DNA of 64,000 nucleotides from Propionibacteriaceae bacterium UBA7704 (GTDB taxonomy: Bacteria; Actinomycetota; Actinomycetes; Propionibacteriales; Propionibacteriaceae). The first letter of the stretch is position 1; each line of letters opens with the position of its first letter. Below the pieces are notes generated by a model. That model saw only the letters and a list, made by a program, of their open reading frames with translations, was not told the DNA's origin and did no database searches. Location: positions 1-64,000 of the forward strand of contig DLGC01000021.1 in assembly GCA_002482525.1 (NCBI GenBank), read 5' to 3'. A program made the position numbers and the translations under genes. This document shows positions 25,069 through 35,046 of the stretch, piece after piece.

Positions 25069-26031
25069 TCAGGGCCAGCGGGCGGCCAGCGACGCCACGG
25101 CCAGGGCTGCCAGCACTGCAAAGAACAGCGCATACCCGGCGTAGGCCTCAGTGACCTCGCGAGATTCTTTGACGTAGCCAACCTGGTGGGCGATGGAGCT
25201 GTAGACCTCTTTCAGCTTGCTGGAGGCATCTGCGGTGAACATCTCACCACCGGAGGCCCGAGCAATCTTGGACAACTCCTGATAATCGACCTGCACCTGC
25301 TGTCGCTGACCATCGATCTCGATATAGCCGTGCGACGTCCCGTAGGCGATGGTGTAGATCGGCACGCCCTGCTTCTTGGCCTCCTCGGCCGCCGGCAAGC
25401 TGGGACGCCCCGAATTCGTCGATCCATCGCTAAGCAGGACGATCGCCGCGCGTGCCGGATCATCGGGATGATTGGGGTCGATGGGAGCTTGCGCTACCGC
25501 ATCCAGCGAGGAGTAGATGCCGTCGCCGATGGCAGTCGATGGCGCCACTTCCAGATTGGCAATAGCGGCCTTGACCTGGGCACGATCAGTGGTGGGCGGA
25601 ACCACGACCGCCGCTGCCCCGGCGAACCGAACCAGCGCCACGTTGAAGCCGCTGGGCAGAATGTCGATGAACTCAGTGGCTGCGGCTTTCGCCGCGTCCA
25701 GGCGGTTGGGATCGACATCCTCGGCAATCATCGAGCGTGACACATCCAGGGTGACCACCACCGTGGCGCGATCGCGCGGCACATCGACTTCGCCACTGGG
25801 TTGGGCGAAGGCGACGGTGAGCGCAGCAAGCGACAGCAGTGCGAACACCACGGCCAGATGTCGTTTCCAGGCCTGCTGTTTGGGCAGCACCCGCTCCAGG
25901 CCGACGATCGTGCTTCCTTGGTGGGCCTTGCGGCGACGGCGCCACAGCAGCAGCGCATACAGCCCGATCAGGCCCACGATGATCAGCAACCACCACAGCC
26001 GCTCCGGCCTGAGGAATCCATCGGGAATCAC
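25069..26031 (-). CDS. VWA-domain membrane protein (second copy)
   Basis: This 320-residue BatA-like protein has an N-terminal membrane segment (WWLLIIVGLIGLYALLLW), a second one (about residues 55-75), a von Willebrand A domain and a C-terminal membrane anchor. The metal-ion-dependent adhesion site is intact (DVSRSM, later LSDGSTNSG). It starts with GTG overlapping the stop of the preceding VWA gene (GTGA). The two VWA genes are clear paralogues. In MoxR-DUF58-VWA operons these proteins are thought to act with the MoxR ATPase as chaperone or stress-response modules. Confidence 0.88.
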   Translation of the reverse strand: MIPDGFLRPERLWWLLIIVGLIGLYALLLWRRRRKAHQGSTIVGLERVLPKQQAWKRHLAVVFALLSLAALTVAFAQPSGEVDVPRDRATVVVTLDVSRSMIAEDVDPNRLDAAKAAATEFIDILPSGFNVALVRFAGAAAVVVPPTTDRAQVKAAIANLEVAPSTAIGDGIYSSLDAVAQAPIDPNHPDDPARAAIVLLSDGSTNSGRPSLPAAEEAKKQGVPIYTIAYGTSHGYIEIDGQRQQVQVDYQELSKIARASGGEMFTADASSKLKEVYSSIAHQVGYVKESREVTEAYAGYALFFAVLAALAVASLAARWP

Positions 26032-26993
26032 GGCCACCTCGCTCCCAGCGACACGGCAGCCAGCGCCGCGATGACGGCGAAGGCCAAACCGTAGCCCGCC
26101 CATTGGGCGGTCACTTCCTGTTTCTTCGGCACCTGGCCGACTTCACTGCGAATGTTCTCGTAGACCCGCTGCAGTTGGCTCAGATCTTCCGCGGAGAACG
26201 CCCGACCCTTGGTCATGGTCGCGATCTGATCGAGCAGTTCGCGGTCCGGCGGAACCCGTTCCCGCTTGCCGTCAAGGTCGACATAGCCGTTGTCGGTTCC
26301 GTAGGCGATCGTGTAAACCGGGACGCCGGCTTTGGCGGCGGCCGCCGCCGCCTGCACGGGCGCCCGTCCCGCAGTGTTCTGTCCGTCGCTCAGCAACACG
26401 ATTGCGCCGGGAGCCGGCGATTTGTCACCGGCGTCGCCCTGAGGTGCCATTTGGAGAGCGGCCAGCGAGACATAGATCGCCTCACCAATGGCGGTCGAGT
26501 CCTGCAGCTTCAGCGTGTTGATCGACTGTTTGGCCTGGGAGCGATCGGTTGTCGGCGACAGCCGCACCGCCGGATTCCCCGACAGGCTGACCACGGCGAC
26601 ATTGAACTTCTTGGGCAGTTCATCGAGGAAGGTACTGGCGGCGGTCTTCTCGGCGTCCAAACGATTGGGTTTGACGTCGGTGGCGGCCATCGACTGGGAG
26701 GTGTCCACCACCATCACCACGGTGGCCCGCTCCCGCGGCACCATCTCAATGCCCTGCGGGCGCGCCCAGGCGATGCTCAAGGCGATCAACGACAGCAGCG
26801 ACAGCGCAACGGCGAGGTGGCGACGCCATTGGGACTGCTTGGGCGCCACCCGGCCCAGCAAGGTGGTGTTGGTGTAGCGCATTCCCACGCGATGCTTGCG
26901 CTTCAGCGCGAAGATGTAGACCGCGATCAGCAAAGGCACCAGCAGCAGAATCCACAGCCGTGACGGGTCCTCGAAGTTCAACAGACCGAACAT
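26028..26993 (-). CDS. VWA-domain membrane protein (first copy)
   Basis: The 321-residue protein has membrane segments at about residues 10-27 and 56-77, a VWA domain with MIDAS motif DTSQSM and a later LSDGQNTAG, and a C-terminal hydrophobic anchor (about 300-318). It is a tandem duplicate of the following gene; both share the KPNRLDAEK/DPNRLDAAK segment. Start and stop overlap the adjoining genes, so the operon is tightly coupled. Confidence 0.89.
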   Translation of the reverse strand: MFGLLNFEDPSRLWILLLVPLLIAVYIFALKRKHRVGMRYTNTTLLGRVAPKQSQWRRHLAVALSLLSLIALSIAWARPQGIEMVPRERATVVMVVDTSQSMAATDVKPNRLDAEKTAASTFLDELPKKFNVAVVSLSGNPAVRLSPTTDRSQAKQSINTLKLQDSTAIGEAIYVSLAALQMAPQGDAGDKSPAPGAIVLLSDGQNTAGRAPVQAAAAAAKAGVPVYTIAYGTDNGYVDLDGKRERVPPDRELLDQIATMTKGRAFSAEDLSQLQRVYENIRSEVGQVPKKQEVTAQWAGYGLAFAVIAALAAVSLGARWP

Positions 26994-28045
26994 CAGCGGG
27001 TCACTCCGGCCGGAGGCTGGTGCAACGCGCTGGCAGTACGACGGTAGGCCAGCACGAAACGGGCGATGTCATGGACCCAGTCTGAATCGGTACGCAACTG
27101 GATATGTGCTGCGCCCGCTCGACGCAGCGCAACCCGGATCCGTTCCCGCTGCGCAGCGGTCGCCGCATTCATGCGTTCCCGCGCGGCAGCATCGGAGGTA
27201 TTCACGTAGCGGGAGAAGTCGGTCTCCGGATCGCGGATCAACAGATCGCCCACATCGGGGAAGTCGATCTCGTGGGCATCCACGACCTCAACGGCCAGCA
27301 CCTGGTTGCGCAGCGACAGCTGCCGAATCGGGCGCTCCCAATCCGGGGGAACCTCGGGATCCAACTCGTAATCGCCCGGCGTCAGGAAGTCCGAGACCAC
27401 CAACCGCATGCCGCGGCGCTGCTCGCTGCGGGCCAGCCGCTGAATACCGGTCGCCAACGAGAACGGCCCCCGGGCATGGTCGGGCACGATCGGCTCGATG
27501 AGCATGCGACGCAGCAGGCCATACAAGGCGGTGCGTCCGGATCTGGCCGGGAGTCGCTTGATTTCCTCAGGACGCATCACCAGACCACCGAAGCGGTCCC
27601 CCATGCGCTGGCTGAGAAAACCGACGGTCGCCACCGCAGCGATCCCCAGGTCCCGTTTGGTGACTCCGGCAGTACCCCAATTCATGCTGGGAGTGACGTC
27701 CAATAGTGCCCAGATCTCGAGCTCACGATCGGCGATGGTGTCGCGCACGTGAGGCACCTGAGTGCGAGCGGTCACCGCCCAGTCGATCTTGCGAACATCG
27801 TCCTGGCCGGGCACATACTCGCGGGCATCGTTGGTTTCCGAGCCAGCGCCGGGAAGCAGCCCTTGATGGTCGCCGTGCAGGAAGCCGTCCAGCCGTCGCA
27901 CTACGGTCAGTTCCAGCCGCCGCAGGGCCGCCTCGGGCGCCAACTTGCTCAGCGGCAGGGTTGCGCCCGTCGGCGCCTGAACGACCGAAGACACCGCCCC
28001 CAGGTCGGCCGAGGGAGGTGCGAAGTTGGGGGCCTGTTTCGCCAA
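26993..28045 (-). CDS. DUF58 domain-containing protein
   Basis: The 350-residue protein is a soluble DUF58 protein. It has RRLDGFLHGDHQGLLPGAGSE, the signature REYVPGQDDVRKIDWAVTAR, and a degenerate VWA-like part (ALLDVTPSMNWG). DUF58 genes nearly always follow a moxR gene, as here (3 bases after it). Its exact job in the MoxR system is unknown; a link to envelope stress and proteolysis control is proposed for relatives. Confidence 0.9.
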   Translation of the reverse strand: MAKQAPNFAPPSADLGAVSSVVQAPTGATLPLSKLAPEAALRRLELTVVRRLDGFLHGDHQGLLPGAGSETNDAREYVPGQDDVRKIDWAVTARTQVPHVRDTIADRELEIWALLDVTPSMNWGTAGVTKRDLGIAAVATVGFLSQRMGDRFGGLVMRPEEIKRLPARSGRTALYGLLRRMLIEPIVPDHARGPFSLATGIQRLARSEQRRGMRLVVSDFLTPGDYELDPEVPPDWERPIRQLSLRNQVLAVEVVDAHEIDFPDVGDLLIRDPETDFSRYVNTSDAAARERMNAATAAQRERIRVALRRAGAAHIQLRTDSDWVHDIARFVLAYRRTASALHQPPAGVTR

Positions 28046-28048
28046 AGG

Positions 28049-29137
28049 TCAGCCCTGCGGCTGGTAGCGGTGCTGGGTGGTGGCTGCCTGACGCTGTTGG
28101 GTGTTCCACACCGGGGTGGGCGGCGGAACCATCGCCAGGATGCGTTCGATCACCTGAGCGGAGCTGATGTTGTCGGCGACGGCGTCGAATCCCAGCACCA
28201 CACGGTGACTCATGACGTCCTTGGCTACAGCCTGAACATCGGTGGGCAGCACATAGTCACGTCCGTGGATCAGTGCCAGGGCGCGCGCCGCCGCAACCAG
28301 GCCGAGCGTGGCGCGTGGGCTGGCACCGATCTGGATGACAGAGGTGAGATCGGGCATGCCGAACTCTTCGGGGGTACGCGTGGCCAGCACCAGCCGCACC
28401 ACATATTCGGCGACCAGGTTGTGCACGAACACATTGCTGGCCATGTCTTGGAGTTGGCGCACCATCTCGGGGTTGAGAACCGGGTTCGACGTGGGAGGAT
28501 GCACGCTCATTCGGCGAAGAATCTCGAATTCCTCATTGCCCCGAGGGTAGGGAACGTCCACCTTGAGTAGGAACCGGTCGCGTTGCGCCTCGGGTAGCGG
28601 GTACACACCCTCGGATTCGATCGGGTTCTGGGTGGCGATGACGATGAACGGCTGCGGGACGGGGTAAGTGTCTCCGCCGATCGACACCTGCTGCTCGGCC
28701 ATCAGTTCCAGCATCGCCGACTGCACCTTGGCCGGTGCGCGGTTGATCTCGTCGGCCAGCACGAAGTTGACGAAGACCGGGCCCAGGGCGATATCGAACT
28801 TCTCCTGGCTTGCCGAGTAGATCCGGGTGCCGACGATGTCTGAGGGAACCAGATCAGGGGTGAATTGGATGCGGGAGAACTTGCCGCCCACGACGGTCGC
28901 AAAGCTGCGCACCGCAAGGGTCTTGGCGACACCAGGCACGCCTTCGAGTAGGCAGTGGCCTTTGGCCAGCAGGGCGACCATGAGCTGTTCGACCATGTGC
29001 TCCTGGCCGACGATGACCCGCTGCACCTGTTCGATCGCCTGACCCAACAATCGGGCTGCAGCGGCGGTGTCAGGCGCCGTCGAGGGGGTGGTGCCCGGCG
29101 CTAGGGGCGTTACGGGTTCGCTGCTCGGATTAGTCAC
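28049..29137 (-). CDS. MoxR family AAA+ ATPase
   Basis: The 362-residue AAA_3 ATPase has a Walker A variant (EGVPGVAKT), Walker B with DEINRAPAK and the sensor segment FIVIATQNPIESEG, which are MoxR hallmarks. MoxR proteins act as chaperone-like remodelling ATPases with VWA proteins. The GTG at 29137 is preferred because an AGGAG lies seven bases upstream. It heads the four-gene MoxR-DUF58-VWA-VWA operon and is divergent from the next gene. Confidence 0.92.
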   Translation of the reverse strand: MTNPSSEPVTPLAPGTTPSTAPDTAAAARLLGQAIEQVQRVIVGQEHMVEQLMVALLAKGHCLLEGVPGVAKTLAVRSFATVVGGKFSRIQFTPDLVPSDIVGTRIYSASQEKFDIALGPVFVNFVLADEINRAPAKVQSAMLELMAEQQVSIGGDTYPVPQPFIVIATQNPIESEGVYPLPEAQRDRFLLKVDVPYPRGNEEFEILRRMSVHPPTSNPVLNPEMVRQLQDMASNVFVHNLVAEYVVRLVLATRTPEEFGMPDLTSVIQIGASPRATLGLVAAARALALIHGRDYVLPTDVQAVAKDVMSHRVVLGFDAVADNISSAQVIERILAMVPPPTPVWNTQQRQAATTQHRYQPQG

Positions 29138-29304
29138 CGGGACACTCCTGATACTCACTGATGTTGTTACCGCAGGCGCCGCCCACGATACCGGGTGAAT
29201 CCAGCATTTCGGTGTGAGCGTGCAGGCCAGGGTCGAGGATCGGCGCAAGTTGGGCTGTTACGGCACAATGGTGACGCCCGGTCAGGCTGCAACGATGGGA
29301 TGAG

Positions 29305-30195
29305 ATGAGCGAACCGACTTCCGGCGAGCCGTTGCGTCTGTCTCCGCTGCTGCCCTCCGACCCACCGAAGGTCGGCGACTTCTGGCTGGACGCGCGGCTG
29401 ACCGCTGCGCCGTCCGGGGTGGCGTTCATCGGTCACGATGACGACAACACCTCGGTGATGGTCATTCTGCTGTCCGAAGGGGCCGCTGCCGACGCCGGCG
29501 CCCGGGATCGTTTCGCGGGCACCATCAACAAGCTGCACATCGATACCGTCATCGCGCGCGGCGGGCTCGGCCAAGGCGAGGGGCGGCTGAGCAGCCGGTT
29601 CCGTGCCGACGACGACGATCCCGCGATTGGTGACGACGCCCCGGCGACACCGTGGGCAGCGTTGGCCTACGACGCCTCGCCGCAGTCGTTGGCCGAGGCC
29701 AACCGGATCCTCTCCGAGGTCGACCTGTCTTTGCTGGGGCCACAGGGCACCCCGGCGGGTCCGGATTACCGCCTGCATTGGATCGACTGGTCCAGACCCG
29801 GCATCGCCAAGGTGTGGCCGCTGCCGTGGCCCGGGCGATACGACCGATCCGGCTGGGTATCCATTCTGGTGTCGTGGCTGTTGATGCTTCTGTTGGCAGC
29901 ACTGGCGATCCTGATCGCGATTCTGATCTTCCAGAACTCCTCCACCGAGCAGCCCCCGCCACCGGTTCCGACCACCCCGCCACCGTCGGCGTCCTCATCC
30001 CCGCAGTCGGGTTCACCCTCACCGCAGTCAGCCTCGCCCTCGCCACAATCGGCTTCGCCCTCGCCGGGGACCGCGAGCCCGTCGCCGTCGAAGGGATCCG
30101 GATCGCCCTCGCCACAGACCGGCTCACCTTCGCCGCGGCCCGGCAGCGCCTCACCCAGCGGAGTGGGCTCCCCCACACCGAATTCGAAGCTGTGA
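29305..30195 (+). CDS. Membrane protein with Ser/Pro repeat tail, family unknown
   Basis: I do not recognise a family for the 183-residue N-terminal part, which contains HWIDWSRPGIAKVWPLPW near its end. One transmembrane helix follows (about residues 184-209) and then an 85-residue tail of SPSPQSA-type repeats. The domain is therefore likely cytosolic with an extracellular Pro/Ser stalk, or the reverse. The repetitive tail would span part of the cell wall. The gene is divergent from moxR and its stop overlaps the following HAD gene (GTGA). Confidence 0.72.
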   Translation: MSEPTSGEPLRLSPLLPSDPPKVGDFWLDARLTAAPSGVAFIGHDDDNTSVMVILLSEGAAADAGARDRFAGTINKLHIDTVIARGGLGQGEGRLSSRFRADDDDPAIGDDAPATPWAALAYDASPQSLAEANRILSEVDLSLLGPQGTPAGPDYRLHWIDWSRPGIAKVWPLPWPGRYDRSGWVSILVSWLLMLLLAALAILIAILIFQNSSTEQPPPPVPTTPPPSASSSPQSGSPSPQSASPSPQSASPSPGTASPSPSKGSGSPSPQTGSPSPRPGSASPSGVGSPTPNSKL

Positions 30196-30995
30196 GTATT
30201 CCCCGCTTGATCGCCACCGACCTGGACGGCACCTTTCTGCGTCCGGACGGCACCGTGTCTGCGGTGAATGCCGCCGCGGCGGCCAAAGCGGCTGAGCGTG
30301 GCGTTCCGTTTGTGATCGCCACCGGCCGTCCGGCCCGCTGGCTCGGGGTTCTGGACGGGTTGACGACCGCCCACGCGCAGGTGATCGTCAGCAATGGCGG
30401 CGCCGTTGTCGATCTTGCGACCCGCCGAGCACTGCAGCAATTCCCGATGACACCAGCGGTGGTGATGACCGTGGCCGAGCAATTGCGCCAAGCGATCCCC
30501 GGCACGACCTTCGGGGTGGAAACGGCTGAGGGCTTCGGCTGCGAACCGACCTCACCGTCGCGGCAGCGTGATGAGCCGGGCCATCTGATCGGCGAGCTGC
30601 CGGACCTCATCGCAGAACTGGGCGGTGTGATCAAGATGCTCGGATTCCATCCCGAGGTGCGTTCCGAGCCGCTGACGAACCTCGCAGCCGCTGTAGTGGG
30701 CGAGCAGTTGACGCTGACTCATGCCTCGGTTCGTCAGAGCTACGGCATGATCGAACTCACCGCACCGGGCATTTCCAAGGCGAGCACCCTGGCTTTGCTA
30801 TGTGAAGAACTGGGCATCGAGGCCGAGGATGTGATCGCGTTCGGCGACATGCCCAACGATGCCGAGATGCTGGCCTGGGCTGGTCGCGGCTATGTGGTCG
30901 CCAACGGCCACAACTCAATGAAGGGTTGCGGCTTCACCGAAGTCGCCAGCAACAATGACGACGGTGTCGGACGCACCATTCTGGAGCTGCTGTAG
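30192..30995 (+). CDS. HAD-superfamily phosphatase (Cof type)
   Basis: The 267-residue protein has the catalytic motif DLDGTFL (nucleophile Asp10, acid Asp12), motif II in FVIATGRPAR, and the Mg-binding motif FGDMPNDAEML near residue 220. The large C2B cap between them marks the Cof/Cad-like hydrolases, which act on sugar phosphates or nucleotides such as FMN. The substrate cannot be told. A GTG start at 30192 overlaps the preceding stop; the long open frame further upstream belongs to another frame of the neighbour. Confidence 0.88.
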   Translation: MSIPRLIATDLDGTFLRPDGTVSAVNAAAAAKAAERGVPFVIATGRPARWLGVLDGLTTAHAQVIVSNGGAVVDLATRRALQQFPMTPAVVMTVAEQLRQAIPGTTFGVETAEGFGCEPTSPSRQRDEPGHLIGELPDLIAELGGVIKMLGFHPEVRSEPLTNLAAAVVGEQLTLTHASVRQSYGMIELTAPGISKASTLALLCEELGIEAEDVIAFGDMPNDAEMLAWAGRGYVVANGHNSMKGCGFTEVASNNDDGVGRTILELL

Positions 30996-31016
30996 CTCGT
31001 GCGGCTCCGGTGTGAC

Positions 31017-33539
31017 TCAGCCGTCCAGCCGGGCGAAGGACACTGTGTGGATGACCAGTTCCTCGGCATCGTCGCATTCGTCGAGGTCGATTCGGGCGCT
31101 GATGGCCCAGTCGTGGTTGCCAGCGGGGTCGGCAATGATCTGGCGTACCTGCCATTCGCGCCCGTGCGCTTCGATGACCAGGAGGGCCGGGCCCCGCGCG
31201 TCGGCGTCGGTTCTGATCTCGTCGTGCTCGTCCCAGTAGTCGCCCAAGGCGTGATCCCAGTCCGAGCGTGTCAGCGCGCCGGCACCGGATTCCAGTCGGG
31301 CAAGCGCGTCGACATCGTCGGCGGCGGCGAGCTCCACCCGGCGGAACAGCGCGTTGCGCACCATCACACGGAAGGCCCGCGCATTGCCGGTGACAGTGTG
31401 ATTCGGCGGGGTGGGTTCGGTCAGGTCGGTGCTATCGCTGGCCAGCCCGGTGAGCGCGGCCCATTCGTCCAACAAGGAACTGTCGGTAAGCCTGGTGACC
31501 TGACCGAGCCACTCGATGAGGTCTTCCAGTTCTTCGGTGCGAGCTGCCTCCGGCACGGTCTGGCGCAGCGCCCGATAGGCGTCCGACAGGTACCGCAACA
31601 GCAGGCCTTCGCTGCGTTGCAGTTTGTAGAAGGCCACATACTCGGCGAAGGTCATGACCCTCTCGAACTGGTCGCGCACCACTGACTTGGGGCTCACCGG
31701 GCTTTCGGCCAGCCACGGGTGCTGCACGAGTTCGCGGCTGTGAACGTCGTGCAGCAACTCGGCCAGCGGCTGTGGCCAACTGACGTCTTCCAAGATCTCT
31801 TGGCGTTCTTCGTAGTCGTAGCCGTCCGCTTTCAGTTCGGCGACCGTCTCGCCGCGGGCTTTGAACTGCTGGGCCAGCAGGATCACCTTGGGGTCCTCCA
31901 GCGTGGCCTCGATGACGCTGACCACGTCCAGGGCGTAGCTGGGTGCGGCCTGGTCCAACTCGCCGATCGCCGACAGTGCGAAGGCACTCAGCGGCTGATT
32001 GAGTGCGAAGTCGTGCTGGAGGTCCACAGCCAGGGCGTAGCGGCGTCCGCCCGGCGTCGGCTCCGGCAGCCGAGTGACCACGCCGGAGCGGATCAGTGAG
32101 CGGCCCATGGCCGCGGCGCGGCGGATCAGGCGCCGGCGCACCGCGGGATCGGTGGTGCAGGAGTCGATGAGGGTGATGAAGGCGGTGCCAGTGTCCTCGT
32201 CGCGCTGCAACAGGTTGAGCAGCAGGGAGTGGGTTACGCGCATCCGTGCCCGGAGCAGTTCCGGGGTGGACTCGATCAGTTTGGTGAAGGACGCCTCGGT
32301 GTAGTTGATGAAACCCTCCGGGGGCTTCTTGCGGCGCACACTCTTGAGCTTCTTGGCGTCGTCGGCGAACTTGGCTGCGATGCGCACATTCTCGACTTCG
32401 TGGTCGGGGGCCTGAGCCACCACATAGCCGACCGTGTCGAATCCCGGACGGCCAGCCCGTCCGGAGATCTGATGGAACTCGCGACTGCTGAGCAGTCGAC
32501 CGCGGCGTCCGTCGAACTTGGTAAGCGCGGCGAAGAGCACCGTGCGAATCGGCACATTGATCCCTACTCCGAGGGTGTCGGTGCCGCAGATGACGGTGAG
32601 GAGCCCGCGCTGAGCCAGGGTTTCGACGAGCCGTCGGTAGCGCGGCAGCATACCGGCATGGTGCACCGCGATTCCGGCATGCAGCAGTGTCGAGAGGGTC
32701 TTGCCGAAGCCGCCGGCGAACCGGAAACCGCGCAAGGCCTCGACCAGTGCGGCGCGATGGCGACGATCCACGATGCCCGAGCTGAGCAGTGATTGGGCTC
32801 GATCCACTGCTTGGGACTGGGTGGCGTGCACGACGTACACCGGCGCCTGCTGATCGCTGATCAGGCTCTGGATGGTTTCGTGAATCGGCGTAGTGGCCCA
32901 CGAGTAGACCAGCGGCACCGGTCGCACGGCGTCGCTGATCGCCGCACTCGCACGCCCGGTGGCCCGGTGGAGTTCCTCGCCGAGTTGGCGGACATCTCCC
33001 AGCGTGGCCGACATGATGACGAACTGGGCCTGCGGGAGTTCCACCAAGGGCACCTGCCAGGCCCAGCCCCGATCCCGGTCGGCAATGAAGTGGAACTCGT
33101 CCATCACCACCTGATCGACTGCGGCGCTACGGCCCTCACGCAGCGCGATGTTGGCCAGGATCTCAGCGGTGCAACACACGATGGGGGCATCGGCATTGAC
33201 CGACGCGTCGCCGGTGACCATGCCGACATTGTGGGCTCCGAAGATGCCACACAGGGCGAAGAACTTCTCGCTGACCAGCGCCTTGATCGGTGCGGTGTAG
33301 TAGCTGCGCCCGCCCTGGGCGAGAGTCGCGAAGTGTGCTGCGGTGGCGATCAGCGATTTTCCGGACCCGGTCGGGGTTGTGACGATGACATTGGAGCCGG
33401 TGAGGATCTCCAAAATGGCCTCTTCTTGGTGCGGATACAGGCTGATGCCGTCGGCACCGGCGGCGTCGACCACAGCGGCGTACAGGGCATCAGGGTCAGC
33501 GTCGGCGGACACGCCAGCAGAGAGTCTCATCGCGCCCAT
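31017..33539 (-). CDS. DEAD/DEAH-box helicase with DUF3516 C-terminal domain
   Basis: The 840-residue superfamily 2 helicase has Walker A TPTGSGKSLIA, motif II as DEFH, motif III SATLGD, and motif VI HQISGRAGRPG. The C-terminal half matches DUF3516, found in actinobacterial helicases related to HelY/Ski2. Likely roles are RNA unwinding or decay. The gene stands alone, converging on the HAD phosphatase gene and divergent from nothing nearby. Confidence 0.9.
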   Translation of the reverse strand: MGAMRLSAGVSADADPDALYAAVVDAAGADGISLYPHQEEAILEILTGSNVIVTTPTGSGKSLIATAAHFATLAQGGRSYYTAPIKALVSEKFFALCGIFGAHNVGMVTGDASVNADAPIVCCTAEILANIALREGRSAAVDQVVMDEFHFIADRDRGWAWQVPLVELPQAQFVIMSATLGDVRQLGEELHRATGRASAAISDAVRPVPLVYSWATTPIHETIQSLISDQQAPVYVVHATQSQAVDRAQSLLSSGIVDRRHRAALVEALRGFRFAGGFGKTLSTLLHAGIAVHHAGMLPRYRRLVETLAQRGLLTVICGTDTLGVGINVPIRTVLFAALTKFDGRRGRLLSSREFHQISGRAGRPGFDTVGYVVAQAPDHEVENVRIAAKFADDAKKLKSVRRKKPPEGFINYTEASFTKLIESTPELLRARMRVTHSLLLNLLQRDEDTGTAFITLIDSCTTDPAVRRRLIRRAAAMGRSLIRSGVVTRLPEPTPGGRRYALAVDLQHDFALNQPLSAFALSAIGELDQAAPSYALDVVSVIEATLEDPKVILLAQQFKARGETVAELKADGYDYEERQEILEDVSWPQPLAELLHDVHSRELVQHPWLAESPVSPKSVVRDQFERVMTFAEYVAFYKLQRSEGLLLRYLSDAYRALRQTVPEAARTEELEDLIEWLGQVTRLTDSSLLDEWAALTGLASDSTDLTEPTPPNHTVTGNARAFRVMVRNALFRRVELAAADDVDALARLESGAGALTRSDWDHALGDYWDEHDEIRTDADARGPALLVIEAHGREWQVRQIIADPAGNHDWAISARIDLDECDDAEELVIHTVSFARLDG

Positions 33540-33597
33540 CGTCTCACCCCGGGCCGGCCCGAGAACCCGCCGGAGCTCCCGGCGAAACAGCGATGGC

Positions 33598-35046
33598 CTA
33601 GGAGGCTGCCGTATCGCTGAAGGCGGTCTTGGGCACGAACAACAGGGCCACCGCGGCGGCCAGTGCGGTCAGGCCACAGACCGTCCACACGGTCACATAG
33701 CCGCTGAAGGATCCCGCAGTCTGGGCTGCGCTGCCATCGGCATGGGTGGCCAGCGCGATGCCGAACACCGCCGAGGCCACTGCCCCGCCGACAGTCTTCA
33801 CCGAGTTCGTCAGCCCGGTGGCCACGCCGGTTTGTCCCAGCGGTGCAGCAGCGGCCGCCGCGGCCGGCAGTGCGGCAACCAGCGCCCCCGACCCCAGACC
33901 GGCGATGACCATGTTGGTCAACGTCTGCACATAGGTGTCGTGAAGCGGCAGGAACAGCAGATAGCCGATTGCCACCATGGCACTGGCACCGACCAGCGCC
34001 CAGCGCGGCGTGACGAATTTGGTGACCAACGGCAACGTGAGTGCCCCCACGACCAGCGACAGCACGTAGACGCCGATCAGAATCGACGTCTGCCCGCTGC
34101 TCACCCCCAGGCCGTAGCCGTAGATGGTTGGATCAGTGCGCGCGAAGGTGGACAGCGGTGCTTGGGCTCCGAGGACGCTCACGCCGAACAGGCCGGCAGT
34201 GAGGAATACCGGCCACAGCGCAGGCTGGACGAACATGCGGACGTCAACCACGGGGTCGTCGTTGCGCAGCTCCCACATCACGAAGGGGATGAACATCAGC
34301 AGGCCCACGACGATCACCAGCCACGGCATCACGCTCGATGCACCCTGGATGCGAAGCAGGAACAGCCCGCCGGTGAAGGCCAACAGGGCGACCGCCACCA
34401 GGAGCAGACCCGCCACATCGAAGGTGCCGCCGTGCAGGTCGGGCGATTCCTTGACTCCGAACAGGATGACGAAGAAACACGCGGCCACCGCGATCGCGGG
34501 AATCCACAGGATGTACGGCAGCGGGATGACTTCGATGAGCTGGCCGGACGCCAGGGCTGCCAGGATCACCCCGATTTCCAGCGAGCCGACCAACAGACCC
34601 GCAGCGCGCCGGGTGAGCACGGCCGGGTGCCCGGTGGAACGGGCCCGGGAGTAGATGAGCGCAGTTTCCAAGGGAAGCCACACGATATAGAAGCCCTGCA
34701 GCGACCAAGCGACCAGGAACAACCAGAAGTTCCCGGTCAGCGGCATCGCGATGCTCGCGACCGCCGTCAAGGCAGTGGAGACCAGCAACATGCGCCGGTG
34801 GCCGATCATGTCGCCGAGTTTGGCGAAGGCCGGGATGACGATGGCGGCCACCATGGCCTGGCCACCTTCGAGCCAGTTCACATCGGCGTCCGGAACCCCG
34901 AAATGGCGTGCAATATCGGTCAGCAGCGGGGTGTAGAAGCCTTGGATCACGCCACTGGTCAGCTCGACGAAGACCAGAAAACCGACCACTGCACCCAGCG
35001 CACCGAAACGGATCTTGCCGGCGTCCACCGCCACGGGTTCACTCAT
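33598..35046 (-). CDS. MFS transporter (probably 14-helix drug:H+ antiporter type)
   Basis: The 482-residue integral membrane protein has the MFS loop motif between helices 2 and 3 (LGDMIGHRRM) and about 14 hydrophobic segments, suggesting the DHA2 family. Substrate is unknown. Its start lies inside the last codons of the M20 peptidase gene (8-base overlap), so the two are cotranscribed. Confidence 0.88.
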   Translation of the reverse strand: MSEPVAVDAGKIRFGALGAVVGFLVFVELTSGVIQGFYTPLLTDIARHFGVPDADVNWLEGGQAMVAAIVIPAFAKLGDMIGHRRMLLVSTALTAVASIAMPLTGNFWLFLVAWSLQGFYIVWLPLETALIYSRARSTGHPAVLTRRAAGLLVGSLEIGVILAALASGQLIEVIPLPYILWIPAIAVAACFFVILFGVKESPDLHGGTFDVAGLLLVAVALLAFTGGLFLLRIQGASSVMPWLVIVVGLLMFIPFVMWELRNDDPVVDVRMFVQPALWPVFLTAGLFGVSVLGAQAPLSTFARTDPTIYGYGLGVSSGQTSILIGVYVLSLVVGALTLPLVTKFVTPRWALVGASAMVAIGYLLFLPLHDTYVQTLTNMVIAGLGSGALVAALPAAAAAAAPLGQTGVATGLTNSVKTVGGAVASAVFGIALATHADGSAAQTAGSFSGYVTVWTVCGLTALAAAVALLFVPKTAFSDTAAS

